This document shows positions 1 to 8,232 of a stretch of 64,000 nucleotides of DNA, piece by piece. The DNA comes from Labilibaculum sp. K2S. Its GTDB lineage: Bacteria; Bacteroidota; Bacteroidia; Bacteroidales; Marinifilaceae. How positions within the stretch are numbered: position 1 is the first letter of the stretch; every line of letters starts with the position of its first letter. A program made the position numbers and the translations under genes. The notes under the pieces were generated by a model. It searched no databases, was not told where the DNA came from, and saw only the letters and a list, made by a program, of their open reading frames with translations. The DNA lies in contig NZ_JAUCMW010000008.1 of the NCBI RefSeq assembly GCF_030372765.1, positions 111,747-175,746 of the forward strand, given 5' to 3'.

Positions 1-1532
1 TCATGTGCAAGCAAGTCGCTGATTTCATCTTTAAATCGTGTTAAGTCACGATCCAGGTTAGGAGTTAACTTTGCCGTAAGAGCATCAAACTCATTGGTTG
101 AGATATCAAAGTACTTTTCTTCTTTAGCTGATTTTTTAAGAGCATCTAGAATTTCAGTACTTTCCGATTCGTAAACAAACTTCTGTTCTTTAATGTATTG
201 AGAGAATTTTTCAAATTCCTGATCCGAAATTTTAAATTCTTTCGCGCCCGCTATTTTATCATGGCTGTTTGCGTACAAAGTTGCGTAATCAAAAACCAGA
301 AAGTGACGAATCAGGTTAACGCTTAAGCTACTGTATCTTTCCGATTCAATCTTTAAATCCGGAAGAACACCACCGCCATCATAAACAGACCGCCCATTTT
401 TAGTGTGAAATTCTGTAATTAAAGAATCAGCAATCTTTCCTACACTTCCATCTTCGTTTCTATGGCTGTAATCAAGAGCCTGAATGCATCTTCCACTTGG
501 AATGTAATACTTCGCTGTAGTCACCTTTAATTTGGCGTTATAAGTTAAATTACGTGTTGTCTGAACCAATCCTTTACCAAATGTTCTTTCTCCGATTATA
601 ATACCTCTGTCGAGATCCTGAATAGCGCCCGATACAATCTCCGAAGCCGAAGCCGATCCTCTGTTTACCAATACCGCAATTGGAATTTTGGCATCAAAAG
701 GTGTTTTTGTGGCTGTGTAAGACTTATCCCATTGCGAAACTTTTCCTTTGGTACTAACAATATCTTCACCTTTATCTACAAATAGGTTCACAATTTCAAT
801 TGCCTGATCTAACAAACCTCCCGGGTTACCTCTCAAATCCAGAACAATAGATTTTGCATTTTGTTCTTTAAGCTCTTTTAAAGCATTCTTAATTTCTCCC
901 GACGCCTTATCTGTAAATTGATTTAAAAGAATGTATCCAATTGAATCAGAAACCATTCCGTAGTAGGGAACTGATTTTAATTGAATTTTTTCACGCACCA
1001 ATTTCTTCTCCATGGTTTTATCAACACCAGGTCGCTTTATTTTAATGGTAAGAGGAACATTCGGTTGTCCTTTTAACAGGCTGCTTACATCGTCAGTACT
1101 CTTTTTTGATACCGGTGTACCATTAATTTCAAGCAATACATCACCAGCTTTTAAACCAGCCTTAAAAGCTGGAAATCCCTCGTAAGGTTCTGCAATAATT
1201 ACTTCATCCTTGTGTTTGCTGATTAATGAACCAATACCGGCATATTCGCCAGTGGTCATCAATTTAAAGTCTTCAATTTCTGATTCAGAAATGTAAGTTG
1301 TGTAAGGATCAAGAGTGTTTAACATGGCGTCCATACTTTTTTTCACCAAGTCTCCCGGATCAATTTCATCTACATAAAACAGATTCAATTCTCTAAATAA
1401 AGTATAGTAAATGTTTAAATTTTTGCTAATCTCAAAATTTCTCTCATCTCTGTTAAACCCCCAGAAAGCTGCACTACAAAAGAGCAAAACAGCAAGTAAC
1501 CAGATGGCTCCCGATTTTTTTCGAAGCTTCAT
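1..1532 (-). CDS. S41 family C-terminal processing peptidase (partial, 3' end outside window)
   Basis: Exported serine protease of the tail-specific (Prc/CtpA) family, expected to cut periplasmic or envelope proteins near their C-termini. The 510 visible codons start at ATG 1532 with a short basic N-terminus and one hydrophobic segment (residues about 9-25), so it is anchored or secreted. A PDZ domain follows (EYAGIGSLI through LEINGTPVS, about residues 95-150). The S41 core contains LDLRGNPGG and the catalytic-serine stretch NRGSASASEIVSGA, with a plausible catalytic lysine in GERTFGKGLVQ. Reading frame runs off the left edge without a stop. It is last in a minus-strand group after hemD, rnpA and yidD. 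Family assignment is firm; substrate is unknown. Confidence 0.93.
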   Translation of the reverse strand, partial: MKLRKKSGAIWLLAVLLFCSAAFWGFNRDERNFEISKNLNIYYTLFRELNLFYVDEIDPGDLVKKSMDAMLNTLDPYTTYISESEIEDFKLMTTGEYAGIGSLISKHKDEVIIAEPYEGFPAFKAGLKAGDVLLEINGTPVSKKSTDDVSSLLKGQPNVPLTIKIKRPGVDKTMEKKLVREKIQLKSVPYYGMVSDSIGYILLNQFTDKASGEIKNALKELKEQNAKSIVLDLRGNPGGLLDQAIEIVNLFVDKGEDIVSTKGKVSQWDKSYTATKTPFDAKIPIAVLVNRGSASASEIVSGAIQDLDRGIIIGERTFGKGLVQTTRNLTYNAKLKVTTAKYYIPSGRCIQALDYSHRNEDGSVGKIADSLITEFHTKNGRSVYDGGGVLPDLKIESERYSSLSVNLIRHFLVFDYATLYANSHDKIAGAKEFKISDQEFEKFSQYIKEQKFVYESESTEILDALKKSAKEEKYFDISTNEFDALTAKLTPNLDRDLTRFKDEISDLLAH

Positions 1533-1818
1533 ATGTTTTTGTTTAAATTGATATTTAAAATAACTCTCCCCGCAGCCTAGCCTTTGCTATCCCTAACGCA
1601 CGAATTTACAAATTAGAAGAAATAAAATAATATGTAGGTAAAACAAATATAATTATTCCCTTTTTAAAATAATTGACTTTAACATTTGTTAACCCTACGG
1701 CACTTGAATTCAGTGAAAAAAGGGAAACAATAAATGGATCAATCTTTGTATACGCTAATTTATTAAGAATAGTTCTAAATACTTGAGAGTTGAATTAGTT
1801 TTTTGAAAAAAATATAGC

Positions 1819-2061
1819 TTAAGGTACAGGATCGTGGCCATGTCCGCCCCAAGGATTGCATGAAAATATTCTTTTAACAGCAAGGTAAGTGCCTTTAAAA
1901 GGTCCGTGTTTTTTAAGTGCCTGAATAGCATAAGTTGAACAGGTAGGATGATACCTGCAGGCAGAGGGAGTAAGGGGTGAAATTGTGTATTGATAAAACC
2001 TAATCGGAAGTATCATGATGAACAGAATCACTTTTTTCAGAAAGTAGAGAATGTTTTTCAT
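1819..2061 (-). CDS. yidD: Membrane protein insertion efficiency factor YidD
   Basis: Small (80 residues) membrane-associated protein that assists YidC/Sec insertion of inner-membrane proteins. The sequence has the family hallmarks: an amphipathic N-terminal helix, [20 protein letters not shown], and a C-terminal [12 protein letters not shown]. The three cysteines in the CRYHPTC and SCNPWGG motifs are present. Its start lies inside the 3' end of rnpA, an overlap of 62 bases, so translation of the two is probably coupled. The rnpA-yidD pairing is typical across bacteria. Length is normal for the family. Confidence 0.95.
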   Translation of the reverse strand: MKNILYFLKKVILFIMILPIRFYQYTISPLTPSACRYHPTCSTYAIQALKKHGPFKGTYLAVKRIFSCNPWGGHGHDPVP

Positions 2062-2437
2062 ATTCTTTAGGTAATCTTTTAAGGGCTTTAATCAACTTGT
2101 CTTCCATTTCGGAAGTTGTAAGTATCGTTTTAGGGAGATAAACAAGCATAAAAGCAATGTTTACATTGATCGATTCAAGTTCACGATAGAGTTCTCCCTT
2201 ATTAAGACGGTAGATTTCACGAATTCTTCTTTTCAACAAGTTTCGGGTAACAGCCTTTTTAAAACTTCGTTTAGATACCGTTATGGCTACCTGTGCAGGA
2301 AATTCTGAATTAAGTTTCGCTTCTTTCCAAACAACACGAAAAGGGTAACAAATAAATCCTTTTCCCTCAGAAAAAAGTTTTCCAATAAGGATTTTATGAG
2401 TCAGTCTTTCCGCCTTTTTAAATGTGAAGCGATTCAT
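2000..2437 (-). CDS. rnpA: Ribonuclease P protein component
   Basis: Protein subunit of RNase P, which binds the catalytic RNA and the 5' leader of pre-tRNAs. The diagnostic arginine-rich RNP motif is visible as [19 protein letters not shown], preceded by [10 protein letters not shown] take ATG 2437 ([12 protein letters not shown]) as the start because homologues begin close to this motif; ATG 2446 and TTG 2464 are in frame upstream. The C-terminus beyond about residue 120 is a variable tail. The gene overlaps yidD by 62 bases and begins about 25 bases after a strong terminator of hemD. Confidence 0.94.
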   Translation of the reverse strand: MNRFTFKKAERLTHKILIGKLFSEGKGFICYPFRVVWKEAKLNSEFPAQVAITVSKRSFKKAVTRNLLKRRIREIYRLNKGELYRELESINVNIAFMLVYLPKTILTTSEMEDKLIKALKRLPKEYEKHSLLSEKSDSVHHDTSD

Positions 2438-2461
2438 ATCTACCATAATTACAAAAATCGA

Positions 2462-2491
2462 CAAAAAAAGGGGAAATTATTCCCCTTTCTT
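2462..2491 (-). terminator. Intrinsic terminator after hemD
   Basis: On the minus strand a GGGGAA/TTCCCC stem with a 4-base loop is followed by seven T residues. It lies between the hemD stop (2519) and the rnpA start (2437). It should end hemD transcripts, or attenuate read-through into rnpA-yidD. Confidence 0.8.
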
Positions 2492-2518
2492 GTTTGATTG
2501 GATTTTCAGAGATAATAT

Positions 2519-3271
2519 CTATTTATTATCCTTGTTAAATTTCTTAATGAACTGATCAAGAGCCATTGTCATAGATGGAGCTTGTGGCATTGGAGCCTGA
2601 ATATCAAGTCTTAGGTTATTTAATGTAACAGCATCAGATGTAGAAGGTCCAAATGCAGCTATAAGTGTATTGTTTTGTTTAAAATCTGGAAAATTTTGAA
2701 GCAAAGATGCAATTCCTGAAGGACTGAAAAAGGCCAACACATCATAATTCACATTTGCTAAATCCGACAAATCACTGCTAACGGTTCGGTATAGAATAGC
2801 TTTGGAATATTTTATTTTGCTTTTAGTAAGCAATTCAGGAATGGATTGTTTATGAATGTCCGAAAGAGGAACTAAAAATGTTTCTCCTTTGTGTTTCAAA
2901 ATAATTTCCATTAAATCTTCAAATCGTTTTTCTCCAAAGAAGATTTTTCTTTTGCGATAAACAATGTATTTTTGAAGATAGAAAGCCGTTGATTCTGAGA
3001 TACAGTAGTACTTCATCTCATCGGGTACAGTAATTCTAAGTTCCTGACAAATTCTAAAGAAATGATCAATTGCTGTACGACTAGTAAATATTACAGCTGT
3101 GTGATCCAATACATTGATTCTTTCTTGTCTAAACTCCTTGGCTGAAATCCCTTCAACTTGAATAAAAGGTCGAAAATCAATTTTTAAATTATATTTTTCG
3201 GCCAAATCAAAATACGGGGACTTTTCAGTTTGTGGTTTTGGTTGTGAAACCAGTATCGTCTTGATTTTCAA
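2519..3271 (-). CDS. hemD: Uroporphyrinogen-III synthase
   Basis: Predicted to close and invert ring D of hydroxymethylbilane to give uroporphyrinogen III in haem synthesis. The family is poorly conserved; support comes from the length (250 residues), the opening KTILVSQPKPQ, the HTAVIFTSRTAIDHFF stretch, the second-domain FFSPSGIASLL and the late IAAFGPSTSDAV. These match the two Rossmann-like halves of HemD. It directly follows a DUF4271 gene (36 bases upstream), a pairing I recall as common in Bacteroidota. No other haem genes are nearby. Confidence 0.82.
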   Translation of the reverse strand: MKIKTILVSQPKPQTEKSPYFDLAEKYNLKIDFRPFIQVEGISAKEFRQERINVLDHTAVIFTSRTAIDHFFRICQELRITVPDEMKYYCISESTAFYLQKYIVYRKRKIFFGEKRFEDLMEIILKHKGETFLVPLSDIHKQSIPELLTKSKIKYSKAILYRTVSSDLSDLANVNYDVLAFFSPSGIASLLQNFPDFKQNNTLIAAFGPSTSDAVTLNNLRLDIQAPMPQAPSMTMALDQFIKKFNKDNK

Positions 3272-3307
3272 AATAGTAGAGTTTAGTTCGACAATTTGTT
3301 AACCGAC

Positions 3308-4222
3308 CTACACCAATAAATACAACAGTTTGTAAATCATTAGCAAGGGCAAAATTTCCAGTGCACAAAGGTACAAAATCATATAAAATATTGACACATG
3401 TTGGCGAAATAATATTTTTAAACCTCTGGATAGTCGGAATACATAAAAAATCAGAGTTAATATCAACCCCGAATTTAATAGCATTGGTACAGAGTGTTGT
3501 GCTATAAATGGCGCACTAATAGTGATGGGCAAGAGGATTACCCCCAAATTTTTATTGTAAATAGATACTGTGTGTAAATATTCTTTACTTTCCTTAATTC
3601 CGTTAAAAATATATCCAATAAATCTAATGAAGATGAATTTGGTGTTGTATAAACCCACTAATCCAACAAGACAATAGAGGAAAAAAACAATATTGTTGTG
3701 CTCATGGTTAAGTGAGAGGATGTAAACAAAATACTGTACAATAAATAAGGTGAAATTCACATAAAAAAGGAGGTGCAAGAAAATAGAACCTCTTAAGTTT
3801 CTCATATTTTTTTCCAAAAAAAGATTGGAAGAGGTTTGGTAGTTGATTGTTGAATCGAATACCCGAAGCAGGAATTTACTAAATGAAAATCTTACGATTG
3901 CCATTAAAATCAATGCAAATAAAAGCACACCAACCATCCAGTCGCTGTTATGAGAAGCAATTAGAACTCCTTTCTCACGGATTACTTGTACAGTGGAATC
4001 TTTTTCAGTTATTGGGATGCTATCTGAAATTAGTAAAGAATCAATTGGAATTCCGATTATCGGATTAAAAACAGAATCAGCTGCTGTTTCTGTTTGTTTT
4101 GCTGATACTTGTTGCGCGGGACGAAAAATGATAGAATCCTTTAATTCATTGCCTGATTGAATCAATGAATCACTTAAGGGAATCTTGTTCACAAGTAAAA
4201 GGTGTGAATTGTTTTGCGCCAT
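3308..4222 (-). CDS. DUF4271 domain integral membrane protein
   Basis: Membrane protein of unknown function, 304 residues. The first 90 or so residues are polar and non-membrane; from about residue 93 there are six or seven hydrophobic segments, beginning with WMVGVLLFALILMAIVRF. The C-terminal half is the conserved DUF4271 region, including LYNTKFIFIRFIGYIFN and the HVSIFYMILYLCALEILP segment near the end. It is transcribed ahead of hemD, from a promoter-like TATCTTTG at 4255-4262. I recognise the family by its position and architecture; no biochemical role is known to me. Confidence 0.8.
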   Translation of the reverse strand: MAQNNSHLLLVNKIPLSDSLIQSGNELKDSIIFRPAQQVSAKQTETAADSVFNPIIGIPIDSLLISDSIPITEKDSTVQVIREKGVLIASHNSDWMVGVLLFALILMAIVRFSFSKFLLRVFDSTINYQTSSNLFLEKNMRNLRGSIFLHLLFYVNFTLFIVQYFVYILSLNHEHNNIVFFLYCLVGLVGLYNTKFIFIRFIGYIFNGIKESKEYLHTVSIYNKNLGVILLPITISAPFIAQHSVPMLLNSGLILTLIFYVFRLSRGLKILFRQHVSIFYMILYLCALEILPLLMIYKLLYLLV

Positions 4223-4254
4223 ACTATATCAGGAACTTATTGGATTGATTTTTA

Positions 4255-4262
4255 CAAAGATA
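4255..4262 (-). promoter_or_regulatory. Bacteroidota -7 promoter element for DUF4271-hemD
   Basis: The minus strand reads TATCTTTG, matching TAnnTTTG, 33 bases before the DUF4271 start. No clear -33 TTTG was seen at the usual distance. Confidence 0.5.
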
Positions 4263-4300
4263 ATTTTATTTTTCGTGGAGATATATTTCCAGCCAAAAAG

Positions 4301-4326
4301 AAAGCCCGAAATTTTATCGGGCTTTT
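4301..4326 (-). terminator. Terminator after the e(P4) phosphatase
   Basis: GCCCGA (4304-4309) pairs with TCGGGC (4317-4322). The minus-strand side is followed by a T-rich run. It lies just after the phosphatase stop codon at 4334. Confidence 0.75.
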
Positions 4327-4333
4327 GTCTTAT

Positions 4334-5146
4334 TTACAGTTCTTTGTAACCTATTAATTGCTTTTTGCGAAGATTCTCTTTTTCAAAGCCATCTAATTTT
4401 CTCTCACTTTTTAGCACCTCTTTCTCCCATGAACCATACATTGGGTTGGGAAGAACTATAAATCGTTGTCCAAATTCAGTTTGCATTTCATCTACTTTCG
4501 AAAATCCAAAGTCAGCCGATCTGTCTTCCAAAAATTCATCAAAATCGCCTAAATTATCACCGGCAAGAATTAAAATTTCATGAGTTTCCAGTACTTTGTT
4601 TCGGCGCTCTGTTTTTATGCTTGTTTTCGTTTTTAGTAAGACATGTTTTTGATCCGCAAAGGGAAATCCGAAATCTTTAAGGTTCTTTATTGTTTTAGCT
4701 AAAGCCGAAGTATCACGGTTGGATATATAAAAGGTTTCAACGCCTTTCGATTCGGCATATTTTAAAAATTCCAGAGATCCTGGTGTTGGTGAAGCCTTTG
4801 CCATATCTGTCCATTCTTTCCAGGCTGCGCTTGTAAATGCTTTGCCACTGCGAATCGAATTGGTTTCGAAAGGACTGTTGTCTAAAACTGTTTCATCAAT
4901 ATCAACAACAACAGCTTTGGGTTTCGTATTATCACTCTTGGTTAATAATTGATTATCCAACGAAAGTTTAGCCATGTTAAAAGCCTGATAATACAATGCT
5001 CTGCACTCCGAAGCTCTTTGAAACCAAAGAGTAGCCATTACTAAATGTTCATTCTGATTATTTTCCTGTTTTTTTGAATCCAGAGGTTTGGAACAAGAAG
5101 AAATCAGGATGGAAAATGTGGCTAAAGCAAAAAATACTTTTCTCAT
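4334..5146 (-). CDS. 5'-nucleotidase / acid phosphatase, lipoprotein e(P4) family
   Basis: HAD-superfamily phosphatase (class C acid phosphatase) tethered to a membrane, likely dephosphorylating nucleotides or other phosphomonoesters in the periplasm or at the outer membrane. A lipobox ILISSC places the lipidated cysteine at residue 18. HAD motif I is AVVVDIDETVLDNSP with aspartates at residues 82 and 84, motif II is YISNRD, and motif IV is LAGDNLGDFDEF. The 270-residue length fits the family. The gene is divergent from the ECF sigma gene at 5320, with a 173-base shared upstream region. Confidence 0.92.
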   Translation of the reverse strand: MRKVFFALATFSILISSCSKPLDSKKQENNQNEHLVMATLWFQRASECRALYYQAFNMAKLSLDNQLLTKSDNTKPKAVVVDIDETVLDNSPFETNSIRSGKAFTSAAWKEWTDMAKASPTPGSLEFLKYAESKGVETFYISNRDTSALAKTIKNLKDFGFPFADQKHVLLKTKTSIKTERRNKVLETHEILILAGDNLGDFDEFLEDRSADFGFSKVDEMQTEFGQRFIVLPNPMYGSWEKEVLKSERKLDGFEKENLRKKQLIGYKEL

Positions 5147-5237
5147 ATCAATTGATATTTTAATTTTAGTAATTCACTAGGAATTGGATTTTTAAATCTT
5201 CGGAGATGAATTTCAAATTGTAGATTATACTAAAAAT

Positions 5238-5250
5238 GGTTTCGGAAACC
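5238..5250. promoter_or_regulatory. 13-bp palindrome in the phosphatase/sigma divergent region
   Basis: GGTTTC-G-GAAACC is a perfect dyad between two divergent genes, so it could be a protein-binding site. It is short, and chance occurrence is possible. Confidence 0.3.
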
Positions 5251-5319
5251 GAAGATAATAAAAAAATGGCTGTAACTTTAATTTAGGTGTATGCGTCATA
5301 CATTTGATTGCCACTAAAT

Positions 5320-5805
5320 ATGAATCTGGACGAATACAACATAAGCGTAGATCAGCATGCTGATGGAATGTTCCGTTTTATCCTCAAAAGCATTAGAGAT
5401 GAGGATAAAGCGAGGGATGTTGTGCAGGATAGTTTCGAGAAATTATGGCGAAATGTTGAGAATGTTAATTACCTGAAAGTAAAATCTTATTTGTACACAA
5501 CGGCTTATCATACCATGATTGATTTGATTCGACGAGAGAAAAGAAAAGAAGATTTTGAAAATGTGGATGTTAGAGATTATTCACATTCAGAGCATTATTC
5601 AGATTTAAGTGAAATTCTTGATGAAGCCTTGAAAAGATTATCGGATGTTCAACGATCGGTAATTTTATTGCGCGACTACGAAGGATATTCTTACACAGAA
5701 ATTGCAAAAATTACAGATTTAACTGAGTCGCAGGTGAAAGTTTATATTTATCGGGCTAGAATGCATTTGAAAAATTACATCGGAAGTATTGAATCAATAG
5801 TATAA
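5320..5805 (+). CDS. ECF-type RNA polymerase sigma factor
   Basis: Alternative sigma factor of the ECF group, 161 residues from ATG 5320; a TTG at 5308 is in frame upstream but less likely. Region 2 is seen in FRFILKSIRDEDKARDVVQD and EKLWRNVENV, region 4 in QRSVILLRDYEGYSYTEIA followed by the recognition helix TESQVKVYIYRARMHL. The next gene starts 10 bases after its stop and encodes a single-pass membrane protein, the usual place for its anti-sigma factor. Targets are unknown; the barrel gene at 7031 is a candidate. Confidence 0.92.
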   Translation: MNLDEYNISVDQHADGMFRFILKSIRDEDKARDVVQDSFEKLWRNVENVNYLKVKSYLYTTAYHTMIDLIRREKRKEDFENVDVRDYSHSEHYSDLSEILDEALKRLSDVQRSVILLRDYEGYSYTEIAKITDLTESQVKVYIYRARMHLKNYIGSIESIV

Positions 5806-5815
5806 AGAATAGGAG

Positions 5816-6874
5816 ATGAGGGAAATAACCCGATACAACTATGAGGAATTCTTCCTCGATTATTTGGAAGGAACATTAAGTTCCCTTCAGAGCGTCGCTT
5901 TGGAAGATTTTCTGACCAGGAATCCAGATCTAAAATTAGAATTGGAGGAGATGGAGTGTCCTGTTTTTACTAAAGACAGCGTTGAAATTGATTTGAAATC
6001 TTTAAAAGAAATTCCTTTTCGCGAAAGTTTTGATGATTTCTGTATTGCCAGGTTGGAAGGAGACTTGTCAGTTGAAAATGAAATTGCATTTGACACTTTT
6101 TTAGAAAAGAACAAGTCCTTTCAAAAAGAGAATCAGATCTATCAAAAAACGATTTTACATGCTGATAATAGTCTTGTTTTTACCGATAAGGAAAAGTTAA
6201 AAAGGAGTTCCCGTAAAGTTGCTTACTGGTGGTATTTTTCAAGAATTGGAGTCGCTGCCTCAATTGTTCTGCTTTTTTCACTTTGGAGTATATTGTATCA
6301 ATTTAAAGGTAATCAATCAGATGAAGAGAAAATTACTGCCAAGGTAGAAAAAGCAATTACGGAAAGTAAGAAGACGAATAAAATTAAAGAGGCAATTGAT
6401 GTTGAGGCTCTTGTAACTCCCAAACGAGAGGTTGTTCAATCGGAGAAAAAATATTCCATTGAAAACAGACAACAAAAAACAGCAGATAATCAGGGAGATA
6501 AAACACAAGTCGAAAATATAGAAAAGGTGCTTAAGCGGGTTGAACCTGTGGTGCTTTCGTCTGATATAAAACTCATCGCATTAGCCAATTCTGCAGATCC
6601 AACGATAGAACTGGATATTCCCAAAGAAAAGAATACTGAAATCAGTACTCAAAATAACGGACTAGCACAATTGGGTATGTCATGGAAATCAAGTGTGCCC
6701 GAAAAGAAAGCTCAAAATTCTGTTTTATATGCTATTGCGAAATATGGCGTTGATAAATTGGGCGAAATTGCCGGGAAAAATGTTCAATTGGAGAAGAAGT
6801 ATGACTCTACTACTGAAAAGACACGATTAGATTTTAATACTGCAGGCATCGGTTTCTCAAAAACAATTAAATAG
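5816..6874 (+). CDS. Probable membrane anti-sigma factor with tandem N-terminal repeats
   Basis: A 352-residue protein with one transmembrane segment (residues about 143-163, IGVAASIVLLFSLWSILY), a cytoplasmic N-terminus and a long periplasmic tail rich in Lys, Glu and Gln. The N-terminus contains two copies of a small helical unit: residues 9-46 (FLDYLEGTLSS...FLTRNPDL) and 72-109 (CIARLEGDLSV...FLEKNKSF). Such LEGxLS units occur at the N-termini of Bacteroidota anti-sigma-like proteins. Its position right after an ECF sigma gene supports the role, which remains an inference. No zinc-binding HxxxCxxC is present. Confidence 0.7.
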   Translation: MREITRYNYEEFFLDYLEGTLSSLQSVALEDFLTRNPDLKLELEEMECPVFTKDSVEIDLKSLKEIPFRESFDDFCIARLEGDLSVENEIAFDTFLEKNKSFQKENQIYQKTILHADNSLVFTDKEKLKRSSRKVAYWWYFSRIGVAASIVLLFSLWSILYQFKGNQSDEEKITAKVEKAITESKKTNKIKEAIDVEALVTPKREVVQSEKKYSIENRQQKTADNQGDKTQVENIEKVLKRVEPVVLSSDIKLIALANSADPTIELDIPKEKNTEISTQNNGLAQLGMSWKSSVPEKKAQNSVLYAIAKYGVDKLGEIAGKNVQLEKKYDSTTEKTRLDFNTAGIGFSKTIK

Positions 6875-6934
6875 GCCTGTAACTATTCATTCACCATTTC
6901 GTCTTACCCATAGAAATAACATAAATATACCGTT

Positions 6935-7002
6935 ATGAAACGTCCATGAGTAAATCATCATTAACTCTATAAGCATGATTATTTACAATTGGTAAGTTTC
7001 AT
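6935..7002 (+). repeat. Nested palindrome leader element, copy A
   Basis: An outer stem ATGAAAC (6935-6941) / GTTTCAT (6996-7002) is perfect, and an inner stem pairs 6950-6961 with 6975-6986 in 11 of 12 positions. The element ends 25 bases before the first ATG of the barrel gene. A second copy lies at 55667-55737; the two share the first 11 bases exactly and the inner 3' arm exactly, and differ mainly in the loop and arm positions. Both precede genes for exported proteins. Function is unknown: a leader RNA structure, an operator or a small dispersed palindromic element. Confidence 0.75.
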
Positions 7003-7030
7003 CTGATAGTAACAAGAAAATTATAAAATG

Positions 7031-8110
7031 ATGAAAAAAATATTTTTACTATGCATGGCCTCTGTGCTTGTATTTGGAAGCAACGCTCAGGAAGTTGTTG
7101 ATACTTTAAAGACTGATACGATCAAGAAGAAGATTTTAATTGAAGATTCATGGTCGAACAAGAAAACGAAATCAGAGAAAAAAGAAACTGTTAAAGCTCA
7201 ATCATGGGAAACGAATGCAGATACAACAAAAGTTAAATTTCTCGAAAAAGATTTAGTAAAAGTTGTTGAGGATGACAAAGGAATTAAAGCTAGAATTGGG
7301 AAAATTGGTAAGGTAGGTTTTGAAGAGGACAGAGACACTACAAAAATTCGACTTGGCGGAAAACAGATTAATATTATTGACGGCTGGCACGGAACAAGAA
7401 TTCGAATTCAGAAGGTAAATCCTTGGGATGCCAATCAGGATAAATTTTTTATGGAAGAGGAGAAAGGTTTTCGAGGACATTGGGCAGGTTTTGAAGTGGG
7501 TGTAAATGGTTTTGCTGACGAGTATTATGGTAATTATCCTGATGATCAGAAGGATTTTATGGATTTAGATATGGCCAAATCACTTGCCGTTAACTTAAAC
7601 TTTCTTCAGTACGATATTAGTTTACAAAAGGAAAGAAACACCATTGGTTTGGTGACTGGTATGGGATTGGAATGGAACAATTACCGTTTCGATCAAAATA
7701 TAACATTGGCAAATGATGGTTCTGGAAAAATTGAACCAATTGATTTTGATCCTGACTGGAACATCAAAAAAAGCAAATTAACCAGTTTGTACCTGACAGT
7801 ACCTTTATTGTTGGAGTTTCAAATTCCGGTTAAGTATAAATCAAGAAGAGTGCACATGTCTGTCGGAGTAGTGGGAGGATTGCGAATAGGTTCTCATACA
7901 AAAGTAAAATACAAATCGAACGGGAACATGCACAAAGATAAAGATCGCGACGATTTTAACCTGAACACTCTGCGTTACGCAGCTCATGCTCGCATCGGTT
8001 ATCGTTCACTAAACTTTTTTGCTACTTATGGTTTAACCAATTTATTCGAATATAATAAAGGCCCGGAACTAGTGCCTTTTACGGTTGGAATTACCTTGGT
8101 GAGTTTTTAG
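7031..8110 (+). CDS. Outer-membrane beta-barrel protein (porin-like)
   Basis: Exported protein of 359 residues with a signal peptide KIFLLCMASVLVFGSNAQ. Residues about 25-140 are a charged, Lys/Asp-rich region. The rest alternates polar and hydrophobic residues as in outer-membrane strands, for example NTIGLVTGMGLEWNNYRF and SLYLTVPLLLEFQIPV, and ends with FTVGITLVSF, a terminal aromatic residue typical of barrels. A second ATG three bases upstream (7028) is an alternative start. It is downstream of the sigma/anti-sigma pair and the palindromic element, so it may be a target of that sigma factor. Substrate is unknown. Confidence 0.78.
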   Translation: MKKIFLLCMASVLVFGSNAQEVVDTLKTDTIKKKILIEDSWSNKKTKSEKKETVKAQSWETNADTTKVKFLEKDLVKVVEDDKGIKARIGKIGKVGFEEDRDTTKIRLGGKQINIIDGWHGTRIRIQKVNPWDANQDKFFMEEEKGFRGHWAGFEVGVNGFADEYYGNYPDDQKDFMDLDMAKSLAVNLNFLQYDISLQKERNTIGLVTGMGLEWNNYRFDQNITLANDGSGKIEPIDFDPDWNIKKSKLTSLYLTVPLLLEFQIPVKYKSRRVHMSVGVVGGLRIGSHTKVKYKSNGNMHKDKDRDDFNLNTLRYAAHARIGYRSLNFFATYGLTNLFEYNKGPELVPFTVGITLVSF

Positions 8111-8136
8111 AATATTACTAATAGATAAATATTATT

Positions 8137-8168
8137 ATGCCGGATCCCTGATGAATCCGGCATTTTTA
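8137..8168 (+). terminator. Terminator after the barrel gene
   Basis: ATGCCGGAT (8137-8145) pairs perfectly with ATCCGGCAT (8155-8163), followed by TTTTA. Confidence 0.88.
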
Positions 8169-8232
8169 TTGATTTGTATCATGAGCTTTGACGAGTGTTG
8201 AATTATGTGCTATAAAGTAGTATATTAGCGAC

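Noticed and set aside
3883..4068. Small frame opposite the DUF4271 gene
   Set aside because: It lies wholly inside a well-supported gene and shows no family features.
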